NCBI GenBank assembly: GCA_949126835.1
Contig: OX421497.1
Coordinates: 2,596,271-2,660,270, forward strand
Origin: Anisus vortex
Lineage: Eukaryota; Mollusca; Gastropoda; Planorbidae
Direction of reading: 5' to 3'
DNA: 64,000 nucleotides
Below, piece after piece: positions 12,301-23,689 of the stretch. Both the position numbers and the translations under genes were made by a program. How positions within the stretch are numbered: position 1 is the stretch's first letter; each line of letters starts with the position of its first letter. The notes below the pieces were generated by a model. It did no database searches. It saw only the letters and a list, made by a program, of their open reading frames with translations, and had not been told where the DNA came from.

Positions 12301-13063
12301 TGCATTTGTTACAACAGCCATTGAAAACAAAGTATTGTGCATTTGTTACAACAGCCGTTGAGATCAAAGTATCGTGCATTTGTTACAACAGCCGTTGAGA
12401 ACAAAGTAATGTGCATGTGTTACAACTGCCATTGAGAACAAAGCGATTGTATGTCAAGCACAATAATTTTAGAAATCTCTAAAATATTTGTCTTAGCTGA
12501 TGCCACGAGGTGTGTCTTTTCATGGTAATTTCTAAGGATGAATGGTCAATGCCGGCTTGGTTATGCGGTTAGTTCTCCGAACTGTCAACAGAATGATTAC
12601 CCGATTTTTTAATTTTAAATAAAAAAAATATTGGTTTAATATAGGTCTTAGGCTTAGTGGGTCATGCTTTGTTTGTTTCCTGTGCCAAACTTCATTTCCG
12701 TATGAGGCTATTTCTAAATCTTCTTACTCTGAGAAAAACCTCTTCAGTTGGCCTTTAAAGGCGAGCTTTATAAAACCATATTAAATGAAATGTGAACAAA
12801 TGCGGAATGTTACCTTTGGCACGACTAAAGGCAGGACGAATCTGGCAAAGTGAGCCTTGCTGCTCATGGTAAAAATTTTCTTTGCACAGCGACTCCAAGT
12901 ACAGCTCTTTCATGATCCCGGCATCCTTGAACAGGCAGACGTCACAGATAATGCAGACATCGTCCTCGTAGCAGTTGATGCAGTGGAACACGAAGCCGCG
13001 TGGGGCTGAGTAGGTCACCGGAACTTTCTTCCCAGTCTCCTTCGACACAACTACGATCATGAG
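9216..13063 (-). CDS. BCO: Carotenoid oxygenase (BCO1/BCO2/ninaB-like), C-terminal half, possibly decayed
   Basis: Carotenoid oxygenases cleave carotenoids at a double bond, using non-haem iron held by four histidines. Five exons with canonical splice sites were found: 12814-13063, 11714-11828, 10479-10530, 9511-9625 and 9216-9385. They carry family motifs in order: VFHCINCYEDD (third iron histidine), ARFVLPLVVPK, LELPRINYDYN, LPAEPVFVP and SYSFHGLF (fourth histidine). Three problems suggest a pseudogene or assembly gaps. First, an extra base lies in an A4T5 run in the first exon. Second, an exon that should code for the segment between PRINYDYN and LDVPEKKVLEW was not found, and the phases on either side do not match without it. 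Third, the N-terminal half, with two iron ligands, was not found up to 38 kb. Introns contain two minisatellites and a MITE. The family call is firm; the subfamily is not. Confidence 0.82.
9511..9625 (-). CDS. BCO: BCO-like exon: LEWYCEEHHLPAEPVFVP
   Basis: 115 bp, phase 0 to 1. LPAEPVFVPGPDRTAEVDG matches the family motif PxEPxFVPxPxAxxEDDG. The acceptor is TTCTAAAG. Confidence 0.85.
9626..10478. other. Intron of BCO-like gene, no exon found
   Basis: Contains the MITE at 9733-9983 and unassigned sequence (9990-10470). I searched the minus strand for the missing YRY-containing exon and found none. Confidence 0.5.
9733..9983. mobile_element. MITE with 23-bp inverted termini and 10-bp target duplication
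   Basis: It begins AAGACTATAATAAGATGGAC and ends with the inverse. TTGTTCTCCC occurs on both sides (9722-9731 and 9984-9993), a 10-bp target-site duplication. A related copy is at 13950-14232. No coding capacity. A 9-11 bp duplication would fit the Mutator-like superfamily, but this is not established. Confidence 0.8.
10479..10530 (-). CDS. BCO: BCO-like exon: YDLELPRINYDYN
   Basis: 52 bp, phase 1 to 2. LELPRINYDYN is a strongly conserved carotenoid-oxygenase motif. Family members continue with a YRY-rich segment that I did not find between here and 9625. Confidence 0.82.
10590..11530. repeat. 19-bp minisatellite (dimeric 38-bp at left) in BCO intron
   Basis: The unit is AGTCAATTCTAAGTGCAGC, about 49 copies. 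The left third is a 38-bp dimer that alternates with AATTCTAAAAGCAAAAGTC. It lies between exons 10479-10530 and 11714-11828. Confidence 0.96.
11714..11828 (-). CDS. BCO: BCO-like exon: STGENLVKLDNTRATAIL
   Basis: 115 bp, phase 0 to 1, 38 codons plus one base. NLVKLDNTRATA matches the vertebrate NLVKVSSTTATA segment. The donor is GTAAGG. Confidence 0.85.
11897..12440. repeat. 36/37-bp minisatellite in BCO intron
   Basis: The unit starts GTTACAACAGCGTTGAGAAC and continues AAAGTATCGTGCATTT, about 15 copies. Open frames through it on both strands are repeat artefacts. It lies between exons 11714-11828 and 12814-13063. Confidence 0.96.
12550..12605 (+). repeat. Fragment of tRNA-derived SINE family 2 (head)
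   Basis: Contains GGCTTGGTTATGCGGTTAGT, similar to the box A region of the SINE at 23690-23905. Confidence 0.45.
12814..13063 (-). CDS. BCO: BCO-like exon: FHCINCYEDD, with apparent 1-bp frameshift
   Basis: The acceptor is TTCTGTTCCAG and the donor GTAACA. It starts in phase 0 (SKETGKKVPVTYSAP, then VFHCINCYEDDVCIICDVC). After MKELYLESL the family sequence continues in the +1 frame (SKAHFARFVLPLVVPK) up to the donor. The shift falls in a homopolymer A4T5. Removing one base gives 83 codons with phase 0 at both ends. The first His of the usual FHHxN motif, which is the one retained in plant NCEDs, is present. Confidence 0.82.
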
Positions 13064-13254
13064 CTGGAACAGAAATGAAGCTGCCAACATGTCGCTTTAT
13101 TTGCAAAGTGATAGATCTAGAGACTCTAGACTATATTCATTGTTAAATGTTTCAAAGTAAATCGCCACGCATAAACGAAATCACGAAGAAGACTGCTAAC
13201 AATGATTAATACGTGTAAACAAAATTAAATAAATAGATATTGATTTTTTATCCT

Positions 13255-13500
13255 ATCGGATACTGACATTTGACAATGGTACATTACTTTTGATTGGATA
13301 CTGATAAAGGGTACGTTATTTTTGGTTGGATACTGACAATGGTAGGTAACTTTTGATTGGATACTGAGAGTGGTACATTACTTTTGATTGGATACTGACA
13401 GTGGAACATTACTTTTGATTGGATACTGACAGTGGTACATTAACTTTTTATTGGATATTGACAGTGGTACATTACTTTTGATTGGATACTGACCAATGGT
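13255..13500. repeat. 31-bp tandem repeat, about 8 copies
   Basis: The unit is close to GGATACTGACAGTGGTACAT followed by TACTTTTGATT. It is unrelated in sequence to the 31-bp array at 5.8-9.2 kb. It lies just upstream of the first BCO-like exon found. Confidence 0.93.
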
Positions 13501-13949
13501 ATGCTACATTCGTCATCGGGTGGTTAAAATACTTACAACTGACAACCCCTTATCCCCCTCCCCCAAAAAAAAATTCGATGGAAAACTTGAAAGCTACATA
13601 TCTTTTTATTTTAGACAGGATTACTTTTTCTTCTATTAGCCTTGACACGGATATTCTAAATAGCCTTCACAATCTTTCTAAGAATATGATCTTTAGAACG
13701 TTTTCAAATATCACATACAATTAATAAACAAATATTTCTTTTGCATTCTCAGTTGAGACTGGTATCAAATTAAAGGACATTCACAATAACATGCTTGTAA
13801 TTTTTGTATATAAACGGTTTTTCATTAATAAATTATCAACACGATTTGGGGGGGGGGGGGTATGTTGGATTGCATTCAAATTTTCAGCAAAAAGACTACG
13901 GTAAATTCTCTATCGCACTAAATAATGATTAATTATGATGAATTAAAAA

Positions 13950-14232
13950 AAGACTATGTGAAGATGGACCGCTTGCTCTATTTTTAGAGCGTATATGTTC
14001 TTTTTTCCGTGCGCATCCGATAACGCTGTCTTAAAATGACTTCTACGCTCCTACGTTTGTCTAAATGTTTACGCTGTATAGGTCTACAACTTTCCATTTA
14101 TATTTTAAATTTTCATTGAGTGTATCCTAGCGATTAAATAAAACGGAAGTGCTCAGTACAAAAGGGAATCGTGAATTCCGAAAAGAAGTCATTCGAGTCA
14201 TCAAAAAGCAGTCCATCTTATTAATGGTATTG
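13950..14232. mobile_element. Second, diverged copy of the 9733-9983 MITE
   Basis: The termini AGACTATGTGAAGATGGACC and AGTCCATCTTATTAATGGT match the MITE ends, and internal GAATTCCGAAAAGAAGT matches it in inverted orientation. It ends about 43 bp before the 53-bp satellite. Confidence 0.7.
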
Positions 14233-14274
14233 ATTATCAAAAATAAGTAATTTTTTTTGTAAATAGTGAAAATA

Positions 14275-17200
14275 GTTTTACAAAGAGATTTGCTCATTTG
14301 AAAACGTTCAGAAAAAACGTTAGATTAGTTTTACAAAGAGATTTGCTCATTTGAAAACGTTCAGAAAAGACGTTAGATTAGTTTTACAAAGAGATTTGCT
14401 CATTTGAAAACGTTCAGAAAAGACGTTAGATTAGTTTTACAAAGAGATTTGCTCATTTGAAAACGTTCAGAAAAAACGTTCGATTAGTTTTACAAAGAGA
14501 TTTGCTCATTTGAAAACGTTCAGAAAAAACGTTAGATTAGTTTTACAAAGAGATTTGCTCATTTGAAAACGTTCAGAAAAAACTTCGATTAGTTTTACAA
14601 AGAGATTTGCTCATTTGAAAACGTTCAGAAAAAACGTTCGATTAGTTTTACAAAGAGATTTGCTCATTTGAAAACGTTCAGAAAAAACGTTAGATTAGTT
14701 TTACAAAGAGATTTGCTCATTTGAAAACGTTCAGAAAAAACGTTAGATTAGTTTTACAAAGAGATTTGCTCATTTGAAAACGTTCAGAAAAGACGTTAGA
14801 TTAGTTTTACAAAGAGATTTGCTCATTTGAAAACGTTCAGAAAAGACGTTAGATTAGTTTTACAAAGAGATTTGCTCATTTGAAAACGTTCAGAAAAGAC
14901 GTTAGATTAGTTTTACAAAGAGATTTGCTCATTTGAAAACGTTCAGAAAAGACGTTAGATTAGTTTTACAAAGAGATTTGCTCATTTGAAAACGTTCAGA
15001 AAAGACGTTAGATTAGTTTTACAAAGAGATTTGCTCATTTGAAAACGTTCAGAAAAGACGTTCGATTAGTTTTACAAAGAGATTTGCTCATTTGAAAACG
15101 TTCAGAAAAGACGTTAGATTAGTTTTACAAAGAGATTTGCTCATTTGAAAACGTTCAGAAAAGACGTTAGATTAGTTTTACAAAGAGATTTGCTCATTTG
15201 AAAACGTTCAGAAAAGACGTTAGATTAGTTTTACAAAGAGATTTGCTCATTTGAAAACGTTCAGAAAAGACGTTAGATTAGTTTTACAAAGAGATTTGCT
15301 CATTTGAAAACGTTCAGAAAAGACGTTAGATTAGTTTTACAAAGAGATTTGCTCATTTGAAAACGTTCAGAAAAGACGTTAGATTAGTTTTACAAAGAGA
15401 TTTGCTCATTTGAAAACGTTCAGAAAAGACGTTAGATTAGTTTTACAAAGAGATTTGCTCATTTGAAAACGTTCAGAAAAGACGTTAGATTAGTTTTACA
15501 AAGAGATTTGCTCATTTGAAAACGTTCAGAAAAGACGTTAGATTAGTTTTACAAAGAGATTTGCTCATTTGAAAAAGTTCAGAAAAAACGTTCGATTAGT
15601 TTTACAAAGAGATTTGCTCATTTGAAAACGTTCAGAAAAGACGTTCGATTAGTTTTACAAAGAGATTTGCTCATTTGAAAACGTTCAGAAAAGACGTTAG
15701 ATTAGTTTTACAAAGAGATTTGCTCATTTGAAAACGTTCAGAAAAAACGTTAGATTAGTTTTACAAAGAGATTTGCTCATTTGAAAACGTTCAGAAAAGA
15801 CGTTAGATTAGTTTTACAAAGAGATTTGCTCATTTGAAAACGTTCAGAAAAGACGTTAGATTAGTTTTACAAAGAGATTTGCTCATTTGAAAACGTTCAG
15901 AAAAGACGTTAGATTAGTTTTACAAAGAGATTTGCTCATTTGAAAACGTTCAGAAAAGACGTTAGATTAGTTTTACAAAGAGATTTGCTCATTTGAAAAC
16001 GTTCAGAAAAGACGTTAGATTAGTTTTACAAAGAGATTTGCTCATTTGAAAACGTTCAGAAAAGACGTTAGATTAGTTTTACAAAGAGATTTGCTCATTT
16101 GAAAACGTTCAGAAAAGACGTTCGAATATTTTTTCAAAGAGATTTGCTCATTTGAAAACGTTCAGAAAAGACGTTAGATTAGTTTTACAAAGAGATTTGC
16201 TCATTTGAAAACGTTCAGAAAAGACGTTAGATTAGTTTTACAAAGAGATTTGCTCATTTGAAAACGTTCAGAAAAGACGTTAGATTAGTTTTACAAAGAG
16301 ATTTGCTCATTTGAAAACGTTCAGAAAAGACGTTAGATTAGTTTTACAAAGAGATTTGCTCATTTGAAAACGTTCAGAAAAGACGTTAGATTAGTTTTAC
16401 AAAGAGATTTGCTCATTTGAAAACGTTCAGAAAAGACGTTCGATTAGTTTTACAAAGAGATTTGCTCATTTGAAAACGTTCAGAAAAGACGTTAGATTAG
16501 TTTTACAAAGAGATTTGCTCATTTGAAAACGTTCAGAAAAGACGTTAGATTAGTTTTACAAAGAGATTTGCTCATTTGAAAACGTTCAGAAAAGACGTTA
16601 GATTAGTTTTACAAAGAGATTTGCTCATTTGAAAACGTTCAGAAAAGACGTTCGATTAGTTTTACAAAGAGATTTGCTCATTTGAAAACGTTCAGAAAAG
16701 ACGTTAGATTAGTTTTACAAAGAGATTTGCTCATTTGAAAACGTTCAGAAAAGACGTTAGATTAGTTTTACAAAGAGATTTGCTCATTTGAAAACGTTCA
16801 GAAAAGACGTTAGATTAGTTTTACAAAGAGATTTGCTCATTTGAAAACGTTCAGAAAAGACGTTAGATTAGTTTTACAAAGAGATTTGCTCATTTGAAAA
16901 CGTTCAGAAAAGACGTTAGATTAGTTTTACAAAGAGATTTGCTCATTTGAAAACGTTCAGAAAAAACGTTCGATTAGTTTTACAAAGAGATTTGCTCATT
17001 TGAAAACGTTCAGAAAAGACGTTCGATTAGTTTTACAAAGAGATTTGCTCATTTGAAAACGTTCAGAAAAGACGTTAGATTAGTTTTACAAAGAGATTTG
17101 CTCATTTGAAAACGTTCAGAAAAGACGTTAGATTAGTTTTACAAAGAGATTTGCTCATTTGAAAACGTTCAGAAAAGACGTTCGATTAGTTTTACAAAGA

Positions 17201-20200
17201 GATTTGCTCATTTGAAAACGTTCAGAAAAGACGTTAGATTAGTTTTACAAAGAGATTTGCTCATTTGAAAACGTTCAGAAAAGACGTTAGATTAGTTTTA
17301 CAAAGAGATTTGCTCATTTGAAAACGTTCAGAAAAGACGTTAGATTAGTTTTACAAAGAGATTTGCTCATTTGAAAACGTTCAGAAAAGACGTTAGATTA
17401 GTTTTACAAAGAGATTTGCTCATTTGAAAACGTTCAGAAAAGACGTTAGATTAGTTTTACAAAGAGATTTGCTCATTTGAAAACGTTCAGAAAAGACGTT
17501 AGATTAGTTTTACAAAGAGATTTGCTCATTTGAAAACGTTCAGAAAAGACGTTAGATTAGTTTTACAAAGAGATTTGCTCATTTGAAAACGTTCAGAAAA
17601 GACGTTAGATTAGTTTTACAAAGAGATTTGCTCATTTGAAAACGTTCAGAAAAAACGTTCGATTAGTTTTACAAAGAGATTTGCTCATTTGAAAACGTTC
17701 AGAAAAGACGTTCGATTAGTTTTACAAAGAGATTTGCTCATTTGAAAACGTTCAGAAAAGACGTTAGATTAGTTTTACAAAGAGATTTGCTCATTTGAAA
17801 ACGTTCAGAAAAGACGTTAGATTAGTTTTACAAAGAGATTTGCTCATTTGAAAACGTTCAGAAAAGACGTTAGATTAGTTTTACAAAGAGATTTGCTCAT
17901 TTGAAAACGTTCAGAAAAGACGTTCGAATATTTTTTCAAAGAGATTTGCTCATTTGAAAACGTTCAGAAAAGACGTTCGATTAGTTTTACAAAGAGATTT
18001 GCTCATTTGAAAACGTTCAGAAAAGACGTTAGATTAGTTTTACAAAGAGATTTGCTCATTTGAAAACGTTCAGAAAAAACGTTAGATTAGTTTTACAAAG
18101 AGATTTGCTCATTTGAAAACGTTCAGAAAAGACGTTAGATTAGTTTTACAAAGAGATTTGCTCATTTGAAAACGTTCAGAAAAGACGTTAGATTAGTTTT
18201 ACAAAGAGATTTGCTCATTTGAAAACGTTCAGAAAAGACGTTAGATTAGTTTTACAAAGAGATTTGCTCATTTGAAAACGTTCAGAAAAGACGTTAGATT
18301 AGTTTTACAAAGAGATTTGCTCATTTGAAAACGTTCAGAAAAGACGTTAGATTAGTTTTACAAAGAGATTTGCTCATTTGAAAACGTTCAGAAAAGACGT
18401 TAGATTAGTTTTACAAAGAGATTTGCTCATTTGAAAACGTTCAGAAAAGACGTTAGATTAGTTTTACAAAGAGATTTGCTCATTTGAAAACGTTCAGAAA
18501 AGACGTTAGATTAGTTTTACAAAGAGATTTGCTCATTTGAAAACGTTCAGAAAAGACGTTAGATTAGTTTTACAAAGAGATTTGCTCATTTGAAAACGTT
18601 CAGAAAAGACGTTAGATTAGTTTTACAAAGAGATTTGCTCATTTGAAAACGTTCAGAAAAGACGTTCGATTAGTTTTACAAAGAGATTTGCTCATTTGAA
18701 AACGTTCAGAAAAGACGTTAGATTAGTTTTACAAAGAGATTTGCTCATTTGAAAACGTTCAGAAAAGACGTTAGATTAGTTTTACAAAGAGATTTGCTCA
18801 TTTGAAAACGTTCAGAAAAGACGTTAGATTAGTTTTACAAAGAGATTTGCTCATTTGAAAACGTTCAGAAAAGACGTTCGATTAGTTTTACAAAGAGATT
18901 TGCTCATTTGAAAACGTTCAGAAAAGACGTTAGATTAGTTTTACAAAGAGATTTGCTCATTTGAAAACGTTCAGAAAAGACGTTAGATTAGTTTTACAAA
19001 GAGATTTGCTCATTTGAAAACGTTCAGAAAAGACGTTAGATTAGTTTTACAAAGAGATTTGCTCATTTGAAAACGTTCAGAAAAGACGTTCGATTAGTTT
19101 TACAAAGAGATTTGCTCATTTGAAAACGTTCAGAAAAGACGTTAGATTAGTTTTACAAAGAGATTTGCTCATTTGAAAACGTTCAGAAAAAACGTTCGAT
19201 TAGTTTTACAAAGAGATTTGCTCATTTGAAAACGTTCAGAAAAGACGTTAGATTAGTTTTACAAAGAGATTTGCTCATTTGAAAACGTTCAGAAAAGACG
19301 TTAGATTAGTTTTACAAAGAGATTTGCTCATTTGAAAACGTTCAGAAAAGACGTTCGATTAGTTTTACAAAGAGATTTGCTCATTTGAAAACGTTCAGAA
19401 AAGACGTTAGATTAGTTTTACAAAGAGATTTGCTCATTTGAAAACGTTCAGAAAAGACGTTAGATTAGTTTTACAAAGAGATTTGCTCATTTGAAAACGT
19501 TCAGAAAAGACGTTAGATTAGTTTTACAAAGAGATTTGCTCATTTGAAAACGTTCAGAAAAGACGTTAGATTAGTTTTACAAAGAGATTTGCTCATTTGA
19601 AAACGTTCAGAAAAGACGTTAGATTAGTTTTACAAAGAGATTTGCTCATTTGAAAACGTTCAGAAAAGACGTTCGATTAGTTTTACAAAGAGATTTGCTC
19701 ATTTGAAAACGTTCAGAAAAGACGTTCGATTAGTTTTACAAAGAGATTTGCTCATTTGAAAACGTTCAGAAAAGACGTTAGATTAGTTTTACAAAGAGAT
19801 TTGCTCATTTGAAAACGTTCAGAAAAGACGTTAGATTAGTTTTACAAAGAGATTTGCTCATTTGAAAACGTTCAGAAAAGACGTTAGATTAGTTTTACAA
19901 AGAGATTTGCTCATTTGAAAACGTTCAGAAAAGACGTTAGATTAGTTTTACAAAGAGATTTGCTCATTTGAAAACGTTCAGAAAAGACGTTAGATTAGTT
20001 TTACAAAGAGATTTGCTCATTTGAAAACGTTCAGAAAAGACGTTAGATTAGTTTTACAAAGAGATTTGCTCATTTGAAAACGTTCAGAAAAGACGTTAGA
20101 TTAGTTTTACAAAGAGATTTGCTCATTTGAAAACGTTCAGAAAAGACGTTCGATTAGTTTTACAAAGAGATTTGCTCATTTGAAAACGTTCAGAAAAGAC

Positions 20201-20370
20201 GTTAGATTAGTTTTACAAAGAGATTTGCTCATTTGAAAACGTTCAGAAAAGACGTTCGATTAGTTTTACAAAGAGATTTGCTCATTTGAAAACGTTCAGA
20301 AAAGACGTTAGATTAGTTTTACAAAGAGATTTGCTCATTTGAAAACGTTCAGAAAAGACGTTCGATTAGT
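14275..20370. repeat. 53-bp satellite array, about 115 copies
   Basis: The unit is GTTTTACAAAGAGATTTGCT, then CATTTGAAAACGTTCAGAAA, then AGACGTTAGATTA. The length 6096 bp divides by 53 to 115.0. Copies are nearly identical and differ mainly at two sites (A or G in GAAAARACG; A or C in GTTMGATT). One rare variant (GTTCGAATATTTTTTCAAAG) occurs twice, at 16121 and 17923, exactly 34 units apart. It has no long open frame, as 53 is not a multiple of 3. It ends abruptly in TTCGATTAG|TCAAACAG. Confidence 0.98.
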
Positions 20371-20479
20371 CAAACAGTTGCAAGTTATTGTCTTTATAAT
20401 TATGTTTTTATTTGACACAGGGTTTGTAGTTCGTGTACTTTGTGTGGGTTGATATGTATATGGAAGCGCTAATGGACGT

Positions 20480-21335
20480 ATCTTATCTTATACACAAGCT
20501 GAATTGCTCGGCGCTGCCTGGGTGGAAATAAAACAGGGCTGTAAAAGCTACAGATAAAAATGTTACAAACTACAAAGAACCGAAAGCTATAAATCTAATA
20601 ATTTAAACAAATATTATTTTTTTACTGAAGACTTTTAGAATTGTCCGGTGTTGCTCGTAAATTTACAATTTCTTTTTTTTTAAAGTAATATTAATTGAAT
20701 TAAAGACCAAGTGAAGAGGTTTTTCTCAAAGGAACGAGATTTGGAATAGCCTCATACGGCAGTGACGTATCACAAGGGAAATAAATAAATAAAAATAGAC
20801 GCTATAAATCTATATTTAACCATTTTGTTAAAAATAAGAACCGGGAAAAGATTCAAAACATGTGGCAATAGATTCAAAACACGTGACAATATTCATTTTT
20901 CCTAGTCGGAATCCTTTATGTTACGTCACTTTCCTATATTGCCGGAAATAAAAACATCTCAAATGGCTACGAGATTTGGAGTAATCATCCGAAAAACACA
21001 CACATTTAAGTGCAAATATTGAACTAATTACTTAAAATGTATCTTTGATATTTTGTATAAATGTTTTTTTTTAACATTCAGATACTGAATACACTATTTA
21101 CTATCAAAATCAAATGTTAACTCAATTTTGATAAAAAGCTCTTCACTTGGTCTTTAAAATAACCGTGGAACGAAAAGGTATAGACCAACTGCCGAATCGA
21201 ACCCGGGTCGCCCGCATGGCAGTCCGATACGTTAACCACAATCGCAAAAGTATAATTTGAGAAAATACGGTCGCGTGTCTTTATATAAAAAATATGATTG
21301 GGTGAACACACACAGTCTACTTTATATATATAGAA
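20480..21335 (-). repeat. Dispersed repeat family 3 with tRNA-like segment
   Basis: Shares stretches with 50281-50770 in the opposite orientation, such as TGTTGCTCGTAAATTTACAA and CTGTAAAAGCTACAGATAAA. Around 21185-21250 (minus sense) it contains GTGGTTAACGTATCGGACTG ... GGGTTCGATTC, which resemble tRNA box A and box B. Confidence 0.65.
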
Positions 21336-21336
21336 T

Positions 21337-21715
21337 ATTACAGACGCGCTTTCGATAAAGAAGATAATGGGCCGTATTGCTGCTGAGAGTTAACACCCTT
21401 GCCCCTTTTACAAGTCAATCTTTTATGACTTACTTGTAATTTACAAGTCAGTCATAAAAGATTGACTTGTATAAGGGGCAAGGGTGTTAACTCTCAGCAG
21501 CAATACGGCCCATTGCGTCCTACGCTCATTCGAGGATTGAGTTTTGCATTTCTATTCGTGTTTTAAATGATGTTAAGTTACTGGTTTTTCTGTTGTTTTT
21601 TTCAGGCAACCATGCCCGGATGCCACTCGTGAATAAAAAGTTCTTAGGGCCTATATGCATTTGTTCTCGCATAAGGGATAAGGAAAGTGTTTTTGTCTTT
21701 ATGTTTATCAGAGCT
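21337..21715 (-). repeat. Dispersed retroposon copy (tail ATAATCTTCTTTATAGAAGG), split by foldback element
   Basis: Parts on both sides of 21369-21511 match the copies at 2335-2600 and 30335-31470: TTACAGACGC...AAGAAGAT before, and GCGTCCTACGCTC...GTTCTCGCATAAGGGAT after. The foldback therefore inserted into an older copy. Confidence 0.75.
21369..21511. mobile_element. Foldback MITE, 143 bp, arms of about 65 bp
   Basis: Begins GGGCCGTATTGCTGCTGAGA and ends with the exact inverse. The arms also share GTTAACACCCTTGCCCC and AAGTCAATCTTTTATGACT. The whole element is close to one palindrome with a loop of about 12 bp. It sits inside a retroposon copy with at most a 2-bp duplication (AT). Confidence 0.88.
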
Positions 21716-21889
21716 TTTGTCTTTGTGTTGTATTTTTTAATTAGAATTAAATGCCTTATGTATTATTAATGCCTTATGTATTATTAATGGTCTACCCTTT
21801 GCTATTACGTCCTCTAGTGTTTCTAGGTTTAGTGATTTTATTATTGGTGTTACTCTTGTCAGTTGTGAATATTCGTTAGTAGCCTAATG

Positions 21890-22577
21890 CAGGGGTCGGC
21901 AACCTTTTGCTAACAGTGTGCCAAACTAGGATTTCTAAACCATTCAGCGTGCCAACAGCCTAAATGTCAACCTGTTCTGTTATAGCCTACTTGTTTTATT
22001 ATTTTGTTTTATAGATTAATTAAACTTTTCCAATGTATGGTAATTACATTGTAAACATTAGTTGGTTGCCAAGATAAGGATCTATCAACTGTTAATATTG
22101 ATTATATTTTGTTCTCAGTTCATCTGAGATTTTATTTATTATATTTTTCAAAGACACTGATAATGATACGCCAGTATCGTTAGGCAGAATTGATACGTAG
22201 TAATCATACAAACTGGGTAGTAAATGTAATGTTTACAAAATGTGCATATACATTTTTTGTCCTATAATATTTAAATAATTTTCAACTAGTTTTTACAGTT
22301 TGGTCATTAAAAAGTTCTAAAGTTGTAGACCATTTAGTCTTTTCTAAAAGAAAAAAAAGAAACATAATATTAGAAATATTAGAGCGAAGAAAACGGATTA
22401 ATTATCTCCCATTAATGAAAATTAAGTATCTTAATTAGATTCAATAAGTGATGCCAAACAAGTTATGTTATGTAATATAACAACTATTACTGACCAATTA
22501 ATATTTATTTACATAAATCGAGCATTACAAGATTTAATTATTAAAGGTATCAAATTAATTTAGGTTGCCGACCGCTG
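21890..22577. mobile_element. Non-autonomous hAT element, 688 bp, TSD GCCTAATG
   Basis: Left end CAGGGGTCGGCAACCTTTTG, right end AGGTTGCCGACCGCTG. Exact 8-bp duplication GCCTAATG at 21882-21889 and 22578-22585. The CAG-type end and 8-bp duplication are hallmarks of hAT. No transposase frame. Confidence 0.92.
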
Positions 22578-23689
22578 GCCTAATGAACCTTGAAGCTCTT
22601 TCCTGAATTTGTTGTAATTTTTAAATGTTTTTCTTTAGTTGATAGGCCCCATATAGATGATGCATATTCTAGTATAAGTCTTACTAATGTGAAATAGCAT
22701 TTTAGTTTTATGTTCTTAGTTAATGTTTAAATACTCTATGTCTATCTTAAGGAAGAGGTTTCGCATTCGGGATACTCTGTAATTTTGTGGTACTCTGTCG
22801 GTAGGTTTGCATGCAACGTCATTGTGATAACATATACCTCCAAAAAGGAAGACCATACGATAAAGCCAGATGTTTGTTTGTTACTAACCGGTTCGCCCGT
22901 TAGAACCGCCATGACCGAAGCCAAAAGGTTAGCTTTCGGTTTGCTTACGGTTTCGGCCAAAACTGAGATTGACTTGCGGTCATCAGCCGAATATCTATTT
23001 TAACTTTCAAAACTCAAAATGCTACGCTAGTGTTGCATCTATTACTCTGCTTATTGATACTTTCATTTACTTAAAACTATTGCGAATTAATCTGTGTAAA
23101 GTAGAGATGTTAAACGAAAACCGGATTTTGGGAGGAAATCATTCATAACTGTGTCCCACGATTTATTTATCTTCTGAAGAAATATTTTTAAACCCTGTTT
23201 GATTAGCACAAAAGAATTCCTTAACCTTAAATGCTTTGCAAACACTAATTAATCAAAGGCTTATTATTGTTTGTTTTTTCAAAGCCCAAGTATTGCTTGC
23301 AATACAAGCACATCAACAGTCTTTTTCAAACTTAAATATTCTTTTAATGTGTGCAACTTGTATCATATTTATATTAAAATTAGATGTGACAAGTAAAAAA
23401 AAAATTTTTTTACTTTTGTGACTTTTTATGTCACAATTTAGCATCTATTGATAATCGCGTCACAGTTTCATCTGAATACATTATAGTACAGTACTGTGAA
23501 CTTTATAGAGGTTTAGTTATACATGGGTATAGAAATAAAATAAAAAACATATTTTTGAAGACAGTGGGGGATAACTAACTTTTGTCATAACAAGGGACTA
23601 GGACGTACCCAGGTGTAAGCATCAAGGTTTGTCTGAAATAACAAAATTTAAATTTAAGTAGGCTATATACATAGGTTGTTTTTTTCTGA
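22578..23689. other. Intergenic; possible partial hAT remnant near 23105
   Basis: GAGATGTTAAACGAAAACCG at 23105 matches the right end of the Ac-like element at 30426-31363. Overlapping frames at 22742-23003 are not recognised. Confidence 0.45.

Noticed and set aside
11881..12342. Cysteine-rich repeat frames (NKCTILCSQRCC)
   Set aside because: Products of the 36-bp array inside a BCO intron, present in several frames and both strands.
22742..23003. Two overlapping 72-codon frames on opposite strands
   Set aside because: Mirror frames of the same sequence without domain or codon evidence; neither is preferred.
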